Part shown: piece by piece, positions 23,221 through 35,193 of the stretch
How the letters are laid out: each line of letters opens with the position of its first letter
How positions within the stretch are numbered: position 1 is the first letter of the stretch
Source of the DNA: Athripsodes cinereus
Lineage: Eukaryota > Arthropoda > Insecta > Trichoptera > Leptoceridae
DNA: 64,000 bases
NCBI GenBank assembly: GCA_947579605.1
Contig: OX388305.1
Span: 31,385,542 to 31,449,541, forward strand
Direction: 5' to 3'
Made by a program: the position numbers and the translations under genes
The notes under the pieces: model-generated
Told to the model about the DNA's origin: nothing
Databases searched by the model: none
The model's input: the letters and a program-made list of their open reading frames with translations, nothing else

Positions 23221-23469
23221 TAAAGAAACATGTAAAACAAAACCGATGAAAGATTATTTTATTAGGCATATCTACTGAGGAAGAAACCTCTACTCTACTC
23301 TTTATAATAGGAGGTGGGCAAAGTCATAAGACGGTTTAGTAGATAGCGACTGAATGTCGGTTAATATTAGTTAATAACCAATTTTCCCAGACAAAGATGT
23401 TGAAAAGGCACTCTCTTGCCTGGAGGCATTAAGAGCTGGGTGTGTGTTCTTTTGTAGATGTAGGTATGT

Positions 23470-23568
23470 CCTTTTTTTTTTTTTTTTTTTCAGTGGTTTA
23501 TGATGATTTATTATTAGTTATAGCTTTTTTTTTTCAGTGGTTTGTGATGATTTATTATTAGTTATAGC
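23470..23568. repeat. Tandem duplication, two ~50-bp units
   Basis: A poly-T run plus CAGTGGTTTATGATGATTTA and TTATTAGTTATAGC is repeated immediately with one change (TTTGTGATG). The rest of 23221-23670 shows nothing recognised. Confidence 0.75.
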
Positions 23569-23670
23569 GTAGTGTTGTTCACTATACACTTAGATAATGT
23601 TAACACTTCATGATTCGATGTTTTTATTTTTTTATTATATAGTTTACGCAAACATACAGTTATTACAATA

Positions 23671-23868
23671 TCGTTTACCGTGTCTTGTCGATCTTCCTCC
23701 TCTGTCTTTACAATTCGATTCTACTGACTCAGTCATTTTCACAAGTATTTACTTTACTTTTGAAAATGACTTAGTCAGTAGAAAGTATTTACTTTTGAAA
23801 ATGACTCAATCAGGAGAGTCGAAATGTAAAGACGGAGGAGGAAGATCGACGAGACACGGTAAACCGGA
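23671..23868. mobile_element. Foldback element, about 200 bp
   Basis: The arms 23671-23745 and 23790-23868 are near-perfect reverse complements: CGTTTACCGTGTCTTGTCGA and CTTCCTCCTCTGTCTTTACA on the left, with their complements on the right. The centre repeats TTTTGAAAATGACT twice. No ORF or target duplication was recognised. Confidence 0.8.
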
Positions 23869-23879
23869 AGAGCAAATAT

Positions 23880-25407
23880 ATCTATACCACATTAAAGGTT
23901 CGAGCTAGCATACCAATTACCAATTAGTATAAACCAATGAAATATCTTAATTTTTAATAAAATATTCCTGAGTTAAAACAGTCTCCTGTTCAGACCTCTG
24001 TGCGGGGACTGCTCACAATGTTGTCATAAAAATAACAACACTCAAAAGAAAGAATTGTGGGAAAAAAAAACCAACGGCAACAGTACACAAGGAAGATTAG
24101 AACTTTGCTGCAGAATAGTATATAATTTGATAATTTGAAAGAAGACATAACAAATATGAAACTAAGCTCTCTTGAAATTCCCGAAACGGGGTTACCTAAT
24201 TTTTGAGATATGCTAATGCAAAATTTTTGGCTGATCCACATTGCTAGTATAGAGAGTAGACCTGGACAATGACTGGTAATAATCGTGTTATGGAAAGATT
24301 TGGGTATGAGAGTAAAGGAATATGTACAATATATGTAGAGGTAGAATAATTCTAGTCAAACCAAAACATAGATACAATATAATTTCTGGAAAAAAAATTA
24401 TTAAAAAAAAATAAATTAATAGGTACCTACTGATTTAGGTTTACAAGCCAACCAGAAGCATCAAAAAATATAAATTACCTATCAAAACATTCACAAACTG
24501 TTAGATGAAACAAATGCTGAAGAAAATGTAATAACATAATTGCTTGATATTTCAAATTTGTGACAATTAGAAATGCATTAAATTTTTTTAATAGTTAAAT
24601 TAAATTTATAAAACATGCTAAAATTTGATAAATAACAATAAATAAATAAAAAAAAAAAACTGAAAATGCGCCCTTGCGGTGGTTTGTACCACAAAACGGC
24701 GCTCAATAAATTGTCCAGATTATTATTATTATTATTATTAATTTTTCATTTTTTAGATAGAAAAAATTCAATAGACTTGCATTCAGTTTTCCGGAGTTTA
24801 TAATAATATGCTTTCTATTCTTGACCTTCAGGTTTCAATTGCAATAGCTGAAAGACGTTTTTCGAAATTATAACTGATAAAAATATACCTAAGGACTTTT
24901 ACTGGACAGTAGACAGTTTATTGGACAGGAACGGCCTCTTGAGTTCTAGAGACAAAAACATTTTCAAACTCCTTGTCCTGTTCCTCAAGGCCCATTTGAT
25001 GAAACTTTGAATGTTGAATTTTTGTATTTTTTCCTGATTTTTTCCTGATCTAATAATTTTTACTTGCAGTTTCTGGCTAGGAACACCCCCAAGGGTGAAA
25101 GCCAACAAAAGAAAAAAGAGAGAGAGACAGGAACGGCCATCAGACTTGTCACTATTGTCTATAGAAGCAGAAATTTTGAAAAACTGAAATAATCTTCAGC
25201 TAGATTATTTTAGTCAGTAGGCGAACTTATTAATTGAAAGAAAGTAAGAAAAGTGTAGGTAAGTATATTTAATTTGAATTATTTGGATAGCTTAGTTCCT
25301 AGGTGAATTAGTTGTAAGTAACAAATTAGAATCAATAGTTTTATAATTATTTCAATTCATTGCGAGTATTTTTGTTTGTTTTATAAAAAAATCTTTACCC
25401 TTCATTT
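23880..25407. other. Intergenic AT-rich sequence with one repeat tail
   Basis: The only recognised item is 24640-24745: an A-rich run, GCGCCCTTGCGGTGGTTTGT and a (ATT)n tail. This repeats in inverted orientation at 62510-62600 (ACCACCGCAAGGGCCC) and is probably a retroelement 3' end. Short frames here lack support. Confidence 0.4.
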
Positions 25408-25415
25408 GCTGCCAC

Positions 25416-25856
25416 CAGTGGCGTAGCTAGGGGGGGCAGGGGGGGACATACGTCCCCGGGCGCCACATTCGGGGGCGCCAAAATGAGTAATTAAACAATT
25501 TTTTTATTTTATTTTGATGTAATATAATGTATCCCAAATACGTTTACAAGATTAAATTTTGGAACTTCACAAATATCTTCATTTCAAACCAGTTGCCAAA
25601 CATGAGTTTGGCTCCCCCATTGAGTATTAAGGGGCGCCATTCTACTCATTAACAAAATGACACATCCACAATGCAGGATTGCTGATGGCGTTTTTTTTTT
25701 AGCAAAGATCAGTTCGGGTTCAAATATGTTTCTTCATAATGCTTCATGCTTCGAAAATGAACTATATAAACGGAAAAATTTCAAAAATTTCTTGGGGACT
25801 CCGAGAAGGGGCGCAGAATTTGTCCCCGGGCGCAGATGACTCTAGCTACGCTACTG
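25416..25856. mobile_element. hAT-like MITE, 441 bp, with perfect 8-bp target duplication
   Basis: The ends are CAGTGGCGTAGCTAGGG and, complemented, CAGTAGCGTAGCTAGAG, flanked by GCTGCCAC at 25408-25415 and 25857-25864. Subterminal GC-rich blocks (CGTCCCCGGGCGCC, GAGAAGGGGCGC) bracket an AT-rich centre. There is no ORF. It is the unbroken relative, in opposite orientation, of the element split at 26234-32127. Confidence 0.92.
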
Positions 25857-26565
25857 GCTGCCACAACAAATTTTGATACAGGGCCTGTCTAAAAAATATT
25901 TGACGGGAAGGCTGGAAGATCTAGAAAAACATATAAATCCAGTTGAAAATAAATAACACCTTCTACATATAAATATAGATAAAAAGCATTCAAACCATGA
26001 ACCACAATGACAAAATCCAGTAATGGCACAATGATACTTGGAAAAAGAGAAAGTGCTGGATAGATCTAAATGATTTTTTATTAGGAAGTAAGATATTATT
26101 TATCTATAGATAGGTATTTAAATGTGTCTAAAGACTGCACAAAAACTCAAACGCATAATAATAAAATAAATAAAAATACATTGTTGAAAATAAATAATAT
26201 GTAGGTATGAATGTATGTGTAACCTGTCTAGTTCAGTGGCGTAGCTAGGGTCATCTGCGCCCGGGGACATGGCACAAAGTCGGCGCCCCTTCTCGGAGCC
26301 GTCAAGAAAATTTTGAAATTTTACGATTTATATGGTTCATTTTCGAAGCATCAATCTGGTATTTTAATGAAATAAAATACAGACTTAAAGTGATGTGAGT
26401 AGAGAAATTTCTCCTCTGAAAGAAGAGAAATTTCTCTCCATAATTTTCACAAAAATATTATAACCTTTCGCTCAATACCTGAAAACCTGATCGGTCTAAA
26501 ACTTCATCGGGCTGATTTGGGCCCAAATCAGAGGTTTTTAATACTTTTTCCATGAAGGTACCTAT

Positions 26566-27129
26566 TAGAGGGTTATTCCCGGGAAAACTCTCTAATTTTT
26601 ATTTCCCATTTCCCGGGAAAAAAATAATCATTTCCCGGGAAAAAAACACAAATTATTACTCATGCAGATCGCCATATCGATACCGAAATCTTTGTTTAGT
26701 TAACTGTAATAGTCGTAATAAATTTGTTGAATCTGACGAACATTTTGATGTGATAAAATATGAAAACAATATTTTTTTACCAATATTAGTGTTTTACTTT
26801 AAAAAAAACTTAATTATATAGCTTCAATGTATTCGTTTGAAAAAAGCATAATTCTTTTTGGCCGACAATGTACAAGAATCCTACGATTTTTCATGTTTTT
26901 TTTTTAATATTTCCAAAAGTTAGATAGTTTTTAAAAAATATTAGTGTAGCAAACTGTCAATTTTTGTTTTATTTATGGATATTAACCGATTTAAAAAATC
27001 ATTTTTTTGATAAAATTTCTCATTTTTTGAAGTCAAAAATCACCAAATGAACTCGATTTTTGTTTATTAAAAAAGCTTTGCCAAAATCCATAATATTTAT
27101 TTGGTTGATAGGATGAATAAAAATTAAAA

Positions 27130-27167
<38 letters not shown>

Positions 27168-27457
27168 TAAACAATTTGAATTTTGATATAACAAAGAGTT
27201 CCTAAATAAATCTCGTCAGTCGGCTATTTCGTTTTTTTTTTTAAGCAAATAACTTATATTGGTAACAAAAATTTGATTTTTTTAATCAAATCAAAATGTT
27301 TGCAAAGGTCAACAAGTTTTGAGAGTTTTTCTACCAAATTTGTTGAAAATTGAATATAAATATATATAATAATGAATTTACCGGGAATCCCGGGAAATTT
27401 ATTTTTAAATTTCCCGTTTCTCGGGAACGAAAATAATCCCAGAAAAATTTCCCTCTA
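26566..27457. mobile_element. hAT-like element, 892 bp, nested
   Basis: The ends TAGAGGGTTATTCCCGGG and, complemented, TAGAGGGAAATTTTTCTGGG are flanked by GTACCTAT (26558-26565) and GTACCTAC (27458-27465), 7 of 8 bases identical. TTTCCCGGGAAA-type palindromes repeat near both ends. A (TA)n run lies at about 27130-27162. No transposase is present. Confidence 0.78.
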
Positions 27458-27989
27458 GTACCTACCATTTTTTTTAAATGGGCATGTGTGGTGTCAAACT
27501 TCAAGTTTTTTGATTGGGAAGAGGTTTTTACTACTATTATTTACGTAAATGTTTACTGTATTTTTTCAATAAACTCATGTATTTGTTGGTTATCTGTTTA
27601 TTTCAACCCGAGCGATACCGGATTACAAAAACTAGCAACTAATAAGTGAACAACTCTATTTAAAATTGAAAATCATCAATTTTCCTATGTTATATTTGTT
27701 CCTTTTAAAAACTAGTCTTTCAAGTATATTCTTTTTACACATTACCATATCCTTATTGTAAAAATGAACAATAAAAAATATTTTGCCTCAAAATACACCA
27801 TAATTCTCCAAAATTCACACACCTGCCTTTTTTTGAACACCAAATGATTTTAAAGATAGATAAAATAAAATATTTAGGTAAAAGCGATCTATAAGCCAAA
27901 AACATAGAAAAAGCAATAAACGCGTAGGCTATTCCGTTATCAACATACTCATTTGGCATTATAAAATGGTCAAAAACCGGTTTAAATAA

Positions 27990-29310
27990 ATTTGAAAGAT
28001 TAATAAGAACAAAATTAACAAAAAAAAGATATCACCATCCAAATTCTGCGGAAAAAAGGTTGACTCTGCCTAGAAGTATAGGAGGAAGAGGAATTGTTAA
28101 CATCTCCTCTTTACACAATGATCAAATTGAATCTCTTAAAACATTTTTCAAAAATAAACAAAATAATTTTATTTTACATAAAATTATAATACAGACCGAC
28201 AAAAATCATACCTACATCATTAAATTTATATGTCGAAACAGTAGGCACGCGAATAAACTATTAAAATATTTTGTTAGAATCTTAAAGTAGGAAAGAACTT
28301 CATGCCAGACACCTCAATGATCTCAACCAATCTCATGTTTTTTTTTTATTAAAACAATAAACGGCAAAAACCTTTTACATGATAGATCTCAAATCAATAC
28401 AACATACACATATAACTAATTTCAATAATAATTATAACAATCAACATAAAAAAATAATTTCACTTATTTTAGAGGCATTCACTATGTAACAATTTCTAGA
28501 CATTTTTAAATAAAATATTTAAACTTGAATTACTATGTTTATTTGTTACATTAATTTAAATTCTGCTATCGCGATTTCAGTGCACTTCGTAATTCAAGTT
28601 TAAATATTTTATTTAAAAATAAAATAAAGATTCATAACAAACAAGTGACAAATATCCGTCAAACAGATGGTTTACCTTTGGGGAAGTGTATGGGAAAACC
28701 GAGGGTTTTATACTGGCTGTTCAAGAACAAGTAGTAAATACAAAAAAAAATACCAAAAATACATTATAAAAAATCAAAATACAACTAACGATTCATGTAG
28801 AAAATGTTTGGCCAAATCGGAAACGATACAACATATAGTTTCGGGTTGTTCTACTCTCGCTCAAACTGAATATACTAAAATACATAATCATGTCGAAAAA
28901 TAATACATCAAAATTTAGGAATTAAACATAATTTAATAAACTCGCGAAATATAATACCATACTATAAATACAACCCGGAACCGGTTTTAGAAAATCAAAA
29001 TTATAGGATCTATTATGATAAAACAAAAATAAAAGATAGACAAATACATCATAATAGACCCGATTTAGGATTACATGATAAACAAATTAAAATTACGTAT
29101 CTTATAGACATCGCTGTACCAAATAAGCATAATATTCAAACAACTGCCGCAGAAAAAATACAAAACTAGCAGGAGAAATAAAAAAAAATGGCATTCTATG
29201 TAGGTCCGTTTACATAATACCATTAGTTTTGTCAGCTACAGGGGTAGCTCCGAAATCTTTGATAAATAATTTGCAAAAATTAGATTCACCGGTAAATTGA
29301 TATATTAAAA
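27990..29310 (+). pseudogene. Broken LINE with CCHC and restriction-enzyme-like endonuclease remnants
   Basis: Frames broken by stops encode RLTLPRSIGGRGIVNISSLH and DQIESLKTFF (thumb region of R2/R4-like LINEs). After an interruption (28290-28660) comes WGSVWENRGFYTGCSR, then CRKCLAKSETIQHIVSGCST (C-x2-C-x8-H-x4-C finger) and HHNRPDLGLHDKQIKITYLI followed by DIAVPNK, the PD...D core of the restriction-like endonuclease. The reverse transcriptase palm is missing. The interruption includes a small inverted repeat (28505-28620) around AAATATTTAAACTTGAATTA. The element is dead. Confidence 0.75.
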
Positions 29311-29629
29311 TTCAAAAATCTATTAAAATAAATACTTGTAATATTGTAAGAAAATTTTTGAACACAGATATTTCAGGCACAATGCTGGAATTTTGAGCCC
29401 ATGTTTTGAGCCTAATCCTTTGATATCCTGTATATCTGGATAAGTGATTTTTTTCCGGCATTAGACTGTTAAGTTTTTGTATAATCATGACTGATCATAA
29501 TATGATCAGTCATGATTATACGATGAGGAGCAAGGGCATTTTAAATTGCACTGAGTTATCAGCCACTCAATAATGGACGATATATTATAATAATTATTGT
29601 CTTTTCTTCTTTGAAAGGTCAGAGTGCTG

Positions 29630-30665
29630 TAGTCATGGGTAACAAATCACTTTGAGGCGACCCGACCCGTTCGGGTCCACTGATAGCAGTGAGCCGAACA
29701 TATGATTCGGGTCACGGGTCTTTCCGGTTACAACCCAGATCTTTGTCTTTAGCTCGGACCCGTTTCCGCTGTAGGTACATACACGGGTCACGGGTCTTTC
29801 CGGTTGCAGCATATACCTGTGTCTACGGGTCGGAGCTGTTTCCGGTGTTGATAGCTTATTGTCTATGATCCACTATGTCTTTCATACGGTATGGAGATTT
29901 TTACACTTAATATCTGAACGGAGTACTCAATAATTATAAGAATAATAATAATGACATTTATTGGCCATAAAATATTTATTTATTTACATAACAAACAGCT
30001 GTATCAGCCTTTACAAATAATACAAATTAAAAAAAAACAGTCAAGAGAAATAATGCATAAACAAAGAAAAACAATATAAATAATGGAAAAAAAACAACAT
30101 ACTACCAATTAATTTCAATTAGGAAAATACTTTTTATTGTGAACTGTGCAAAGGTTTAGTTGAAATAAATAGTGGATAAGCTATTGATTAAAGGTAAACA
30201 TTTTATATGAAAAAGTATTGGTTTCATAAAATGTTTCGCCATGATATTTTTTTGTGAAATATTTTGTGTTTGTGTATTGTAGTATTATTTTGTGAAAAAT
30301 GTTTTTAGAGACTAGCAAAACTTTGCGATACTTTCCAGCAATAAAACACAATATATTATTAGAATACGGATTTGTATGTATGGGAAACGGTGTGATGGTA
30401 TGTATGTATGGGTAAGTATAAACGGTCATTCTATTCAATTTGTGAACAAAACATACAGAACTTACGTGTCATCCGCTTAAACGGATCCTACATGTCATCG
30501 TCTCAAACAGATCTTTCGGGTCATCGGGTCCTCACAGATCCAACGGGTCTCCGCTCAAACAGATCATTAGGACCCGTAAGATCCGTAGGTGATCTGTAGA
30601 CCCGCGGGTCAATTTGGAAGGACCCGAACATTTGACTCGGGTCGGATCTGTGTTACACATGACTA
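29630..30665. mobile_element. hAT-like element, 1036 bp, nested, with perfect 8-bp target duplication
   Basis: The ends TAGTCATGGGTAACA and, complemented, TAGTCATGTGTAACA are flanked by GAGTGCTG at 29622-29629 and 30666-30673. Both subterminal regions carry many GACCCG/CGGGTC half-sites (for example GACCCGACCCGTTCGGGTCC), giving clustered palindromes. No transposase frame is present. Confidence 0.9.
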
Positions 30666-30673
30666 GAGTGCTG

Positions 30674-31802
30674 TGAAAAACTATAATTGCGATCTATTTA
30701 TATCGAAACAGCTTGTGAAAGGCTTTGACTATCAATTTTGAATAAATAACTATGTATTGTTTCTGTTTCTCCTCTAATTTTTTATGTGCTTCAGAGGTTT
30801 TTCTGAATCAAATCAACTGGAAACTCAAAAATTTAGATGATGTATTTAAATTGATCTATATAGCAAAAATAATGACAGATTTGACATTTTTTCTATTAAT
30901 GGCCCCCACTTTGTTATTCCAAAGTCTTAAATTAATGTGTAACAGAAAAACTATTCCATAATATCGGTAAAAAATGGAAAAAGAACCACCAAAATGTTCA
31001 TTAAACCGACATAGTGTACTTTACCTCTCAAATGTTTATTCTAACTGTCAAAATATTAATAGAGGTAAACTACACTATGTTATTATATTTACGTTTTTTA
31101 AACAAAAAACATGTTTCTTGTTTTGTATGTGCATTGAAATCGATAAAATTAACTTAAAACTATCTTGGGAAGCAATTAAATTTCAAAAAACTACAAGAAA
31201 AATAAAAAAATATATCAAAAAACAAATCGAAAAAACTTTGAACGGCCATAGTGTAAAACGATGTCACTCGACATGGTGTAGTTTCGCTCCGGCGTACAGA
31301 TATGGAGACTTATCTGGTTGTATAATGCTGAGAAGTGTGGATGGCAATTCTGCCGCCGCGTATAGTTGAAATTTTATAAAAAAAATAAAATATACTTATA
31401 AAACACTGGAATGGACATAGTCTTTTTAGGGGTTAAATGAAATGTTAAGCATTGTTGAGTAAAAACTTTTTCAGAAATGTATGCGAAAGTTGTTAAAAAA
31501 AAATTAACAATTTTTACTTGATAAACCAAAAACAGTGATGATGTGATGAGTAATGAAAAAATTTCCAATGTTGTTTTTTCTTGCAAGTAAAATAAAATAT
31601 AATTACCGAAAAATTTGCTAGATTTAAAATATTATTTAAAATAACAACTTACTTGCTACATTTCTATCTAATGACAAATTTATCTCTTTTCAACTAATGT
31701 GAAGTATTATACTATTTTCTTTGCACTCAAGTAAAATCCTACATTCGACTCGAAATTATCCAACCTGTATAATTTGATAAAACCAGATGCCACTTTCAGT
31801 TA
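30674..31802. other. Filler inside the composite element, unassigned
   Basis: AT-rich sequence with an open frame of 131 codons at 30974-31369 (plus). That frame shows no recognised domain, has repetitive ATAGTGTA segments, and ends in a TGGATGGCAA..GCCG stretch vaguely like the dispersed repeat at 1-110. I do not call it a gene. Confidence 0.3.
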
Positions 31803-32135
31803 TGAAGAATAATATTTGAACCCAAACTGATCTTTGTTAAAAAAAAAAACGCCTTCAGCAATCCTGTATTGTAGATGTGTCATTTGGTTTATGAGTAGAA
31901 TGGCGCCCCTTAGTGCTCAATGGGGGCGCTAAAATCGTGTTCGCCAACTGGTTTGTAATGAAGATATTTGTGAAGCTCCAAAATTCAATCTTGCAAACGT
32001 ATTTGGAATACATTTGTTGACATTAAAATGAAATTAAAAAAAATAGTTTTAATACTCATTTTGGCGCCCCCTAAAGCGGCGCCCGGGGACATATGTCCCC
32101 CCCTGCCCCCCCCTAGCTACGCCACTGGTCTAGTT

Positions 32136-32560
32136 GCAATGATTCTCTGCAGTGTGTAGTAATAATTAGTCCAGTCCAGTAGGTATTGTGTGTAATATGA
32201 TCATCCTTATAAAATACGGTCATAGTGTCAAGTCTAACTTATTCTTCATAGATATGTTCAATATATTTATTGTAGGTAATATTATCAATCAATCAATCAA
32301 TAATAAAATCAAACATTTTAGCCCGCTCGTAAATATGTTTATAATTTATTATGTTTGTATGTCCTCTATTACCATCTTTATCAGAAAAGTAATAAGAAAA
32401 CATAAACCCTATTTCTACCTTGTATGAACACTTGTACAGATCTTGTATAATTTTTTTTTTATATGGCGGCTCATCCCGTTGGATGTTATGGCCATGGTAT
32501 CATCTTTCATACAAATCATCATTTATATTTTAAGCGAGAAGAAAAACAAGAAAAAACGAA
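32136..32560. other. Intergenic AT-rich sequence, nothing recognised
   Basis: It contains (ATCA)n-like and poly-T runs and short unsupported frames only. Confidence 0.4.
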
Positions 32561-32564
32561 AAAT

Positions 32565-32890
32565 ATTCATATGAGGATCATATTCTTTTGGACACATTAA
32601 AAATAAGCTCATTAACTTGTTGAGAGTTCAGTCCAAGAAGGTAGACAATATTAATAGGGTACTCAACCTTTACGAATTTAAAATATATGTCCATGGCGTC
32701 CCTAATTGGACATCCTAGGATGCTATGATCCGGCGTTCTCTCGTCTCAACCATACTCGCAATTGGGAGATTTAACCAGACCGATTCGGAACAAGTGTGAA
32801 TGTGGCCGAAACGCAGTCTAGAAATACAGACAATGTGGTGTCTGGACAATTTTTCTTGTGAAACCATGGTCGAGATGGGATAGATAGCTG
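32565..32890 (-). pseudogene. Decayed LINE ORF2 C-terminus (Jockey-like)
   Basis: On the minus strand, with frameshifts, it reads SRLRFGHIHTCSESVWLNLP, then CEYG and DERTPDHSILGCPIRDAMDI. This recalls the RLR.GH......C..C......T..H.L..CP C-terminal finger that follows the reverse transcriptase in Jockey/R1-type LINEs. Confidence 0.55.
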
Positions 32891-33039
32891 AACTTTTTTA
32901 TAATGAGATCCTTTTGGGCTATTTTGCCAGGATGCATATCCACATCTTTGTAAAGTATCTATATCTTAAAATAAATTGAGGGTATGACTGCGTATCACAT
33001 AAGTTGGAGGAATGTTGTTCGCAATAAGGAATCACATAG

Positions 33040-33225
33040 CGCCAGCCGTCGCAGGCTCATTGCAAAGAAATGTTCGAATGAATGCCTTCGTTTTCCGTCT
33101 TTATATCTACGTGTTACGAAGGCATTCATTCTATATAAATATTTAGAATGTTTCTTGTTTTAAAAGAATATTTCTTCGAATGACTGAAGATTGATTGACG
33201 TCCTACCTGGATGCATCCATTGCAG
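33040..33225. mobile_element. Degraded copy of the foldback element at 2180-2512
   Basis: It shares GAATGCCTTCGTTTTCCGTC, GTTACGAAGGCATTCATT, AATATTTCTTCGAATGA and GATTGATTGACGT. The outer arms are shortened. The rest of 32890-34020 has no recognised feature. Confidence 0.65.
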
Positions 33226-34024
33226 AACAGCCTTGTCTCGAATGTGAAAAGTATAGCTGTCAAAGAATTGGACTACACCGCTTTCTCAAATGGCAGTGAC
33301 GGCAGGATCAAACCGAATCATTTAAAATAATACTCGGCATCCGCAATGAGTCAAATGCATAATTAGGTATTATACATCAATTTATGATGTTATAAAAAAA
33401 TATTTACCAAGGTATACAGTTAAGTACCTAGGTATTATAATTTTTTTTGTGATTTCTTTAGGTAGGTACAAAAAAGGATTGATTGTTTTTTTATATTATT
33501 TATTGTTAATTGTTATTACATTAATTATCGTTCTCTTTAGAAGCGGGTTTAAGGTTAGTAGTAGGTGTAATAGGTATGTATGATACATTGTAAGTTAATG
33601 CATTTAAGATATCAGTCTCTGCTATCTGCTATTATATATTATATAGGTACCTACGCAATATAAGTAGATAAGCAAAATATTATCAAAATAATATGTCCTT
33701 TGATGAATATAGAGAATCAAGGTTATAACCAAGTGGAAAGTACAAAATAATATCAACTTAAAAAAACTATTGAACCAGGTAACTAGCTTCTCCCTCCTCA
33801 CCCCCATCCCCACTTGAAATTGGGACAGTAAATAAAACGGGAAGATTGTGGATTTAGGTTTCCTCCCCTTGATGAAAAGGTATTTCTATAAACACAAAGA
33901 TTCAAGTAATACATTTTTTTTCTTATTTTGAAGACACTCTAATGTTCTTTCAGAAAATTGGTAAGTGATGTGTCTCGCCCGCTAAGAGTGGCTATATTTA
34001 TGAAGATACAAAATGATTAGATAG

Positions 34025-34950
34025 ATCTGGAGCTTATAAAAGAACGAAATGGCTGTAATTAAAAGCGGAGAGAGCTGCGCAGAAGCAAGGGTCAAACAAG
34101 GTGTAAGACAAGGATGCTCAATGTCGCCAGCTCTCTTTAACTGCTATATACAGCAAGCTATTGATGAATTGAGAGAAGAAATGAAGAACTGGACAGGAGT
34201 AAAAATAAATGGGAAAAAGGTCGACATGATTCGATATGCTGACGATATAGCACTGCTCGCAGACTCCGAGATGGAGCTGAACGAAGCCTTACGTAAAATG
34301 GAAAGTATACTGTTGTTAAAGTACAACATGAAAATAAATAAAGACAAAACAAAATGTATGGTCGTTGGAAGGGAGGAAGCGACTGCAAACATTGCCATAA
34401 ATGGAGTGAGCATCAAACAAGAAAGAGAATTCGTGTATTTGGGCAGCAGAATAAACCAGGATGAATGCTCCAAATCGGAAATTGTTAGCAGAATAAACCA
34501 GGCGAGGATTGCCTTTAACAAAAAATTGAAGATATTGGAATCCCCAAATATTGATTTAAGCGTAAGATGGAGCATTCTGCTTTATGGCTGTGAGACGTGG
34601 ACCATCAGCAAGAGTGAAAGCGGACGGTTGGCGGCCTTTGAGATGTGGTGCTACAGACGCATGCTGAAGATCCATTGGTCGGAACACATCGAAAACGAAG
34701 AAGTATTAACCAGGGTGGGCGAAAAAAGGCAACTTCTTAAGAGAATCAGCCAACAACGAGCTAACTGGATTGGCCACAACATCAGGCAACCAGGACTACT
34801 CATCGCCATCGCGGAAGGTAAGATCGAGGGGACAAATGGCAGAGGCCGACTAAGAGATGCGTATATGGACCAACTGAAGAGGGACATGAACTGTGGCTCA
34901 TACGTAGAGCTGAAAAGACTGGCGGAGAATAGGGAGGAATGGAGAAGAAA
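34025..34950 (+). pseudogene. RTE-like LINE reverse transcriptase fragment
   Basis: Truncated at both ends. The long frame (34049 to about 34950) reads VRQGCSMSPALFNCYIQQAI, MIRYADDIALLADSEMELNE (catalytic YADD), YLGSRINQDECSKSE, LLYGCETWTISKSESGRL, WIGHNIRQPGLLIAIAEG and RLRDAYMDQLKRDM. It is nearly the same protein as the minus-strand copy at 18733-20093 but has one continuous frame. The 3' end is cut by the MITE at 34975. Confidence 0.88.
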
Positions 34951-34974
34951 TAGAACAATTTCTATACTTTTATG

Positions 34975-35193
34975 TAGGCGCATGCCTTACATACTTTCAA
35001 ATATGCAACGCATGCCCTAAAATAAATAAATAAATCTTAAAAATGACATACTATAGAAGTTAGAAATTCATAAATAATATTTTATATTCTACACATTTTA
35101 TATATTTTATATTCTTCTTACATAATTTTTAATATTATACATTTATTGTAGGGTATGCGTTGCATATTTGCATATATAGAAGGCATGCCGCTG
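34975..35193. mobile_element. hAT-like MITE, related to the ends of 44648-46335
   Basis: The left GGCGCATGCCTTACATAC and right, complemented, CAGCGGCATGCCTTCTATAT arms are reverse complements over about 48 bases and include AATATGCAACGCAT. The flanking 8-mers (CTTTTATG, GTTTTAAG) match at only 5 positions, so the duplication is eroded. Confidence 0.6.

Larger units (their letters stand above)
26234..32127. mobile_element. 5.9 kb composite hAT-like element with perfect 8-bp target duplication
   Basis: The ends CAGTGGCGTAGCTAGGG (26234) and its complement (32127) are flanked by GTCTAGTT at 26226-26233 and 32128-32135. About 120 bases inside the left end and 325 inside the right end match the 441-bp MITE at 25416-25856. 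Homology stops near 26351 and resumes near 31803, so about 5.4 kb was inserted later. That insert itself has inverted ends of the type ATCTGGTATTTTA/TAAAACCAGAT. It contains the nested elements at 26566-27457, 27990-29310 and 29630-30665. No transposase frame is intact. Confidence 0.85.

Noticed and set aside
28060..28290. Possible host gene (GGRGIVNISSLH frame)
   Set aside because: The motif and the downstream CCHC and PD-D motifs belong to a broken LINE, and stops interrupt the frame.
30974..31369. 131-codon open frame on the plus strand inside the hAT composite
   Set aside because: No recognisable domain, repetitive nucleotide pattern, location inside transposon filler and no upstream or splice context.
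26226..32135. The 5.9 kb element as an autonomous hAT transposon
   Set aside because: No RNase H-like transposase or BED/dimerisation domain frame is present; the interior is explained by nested insertions.
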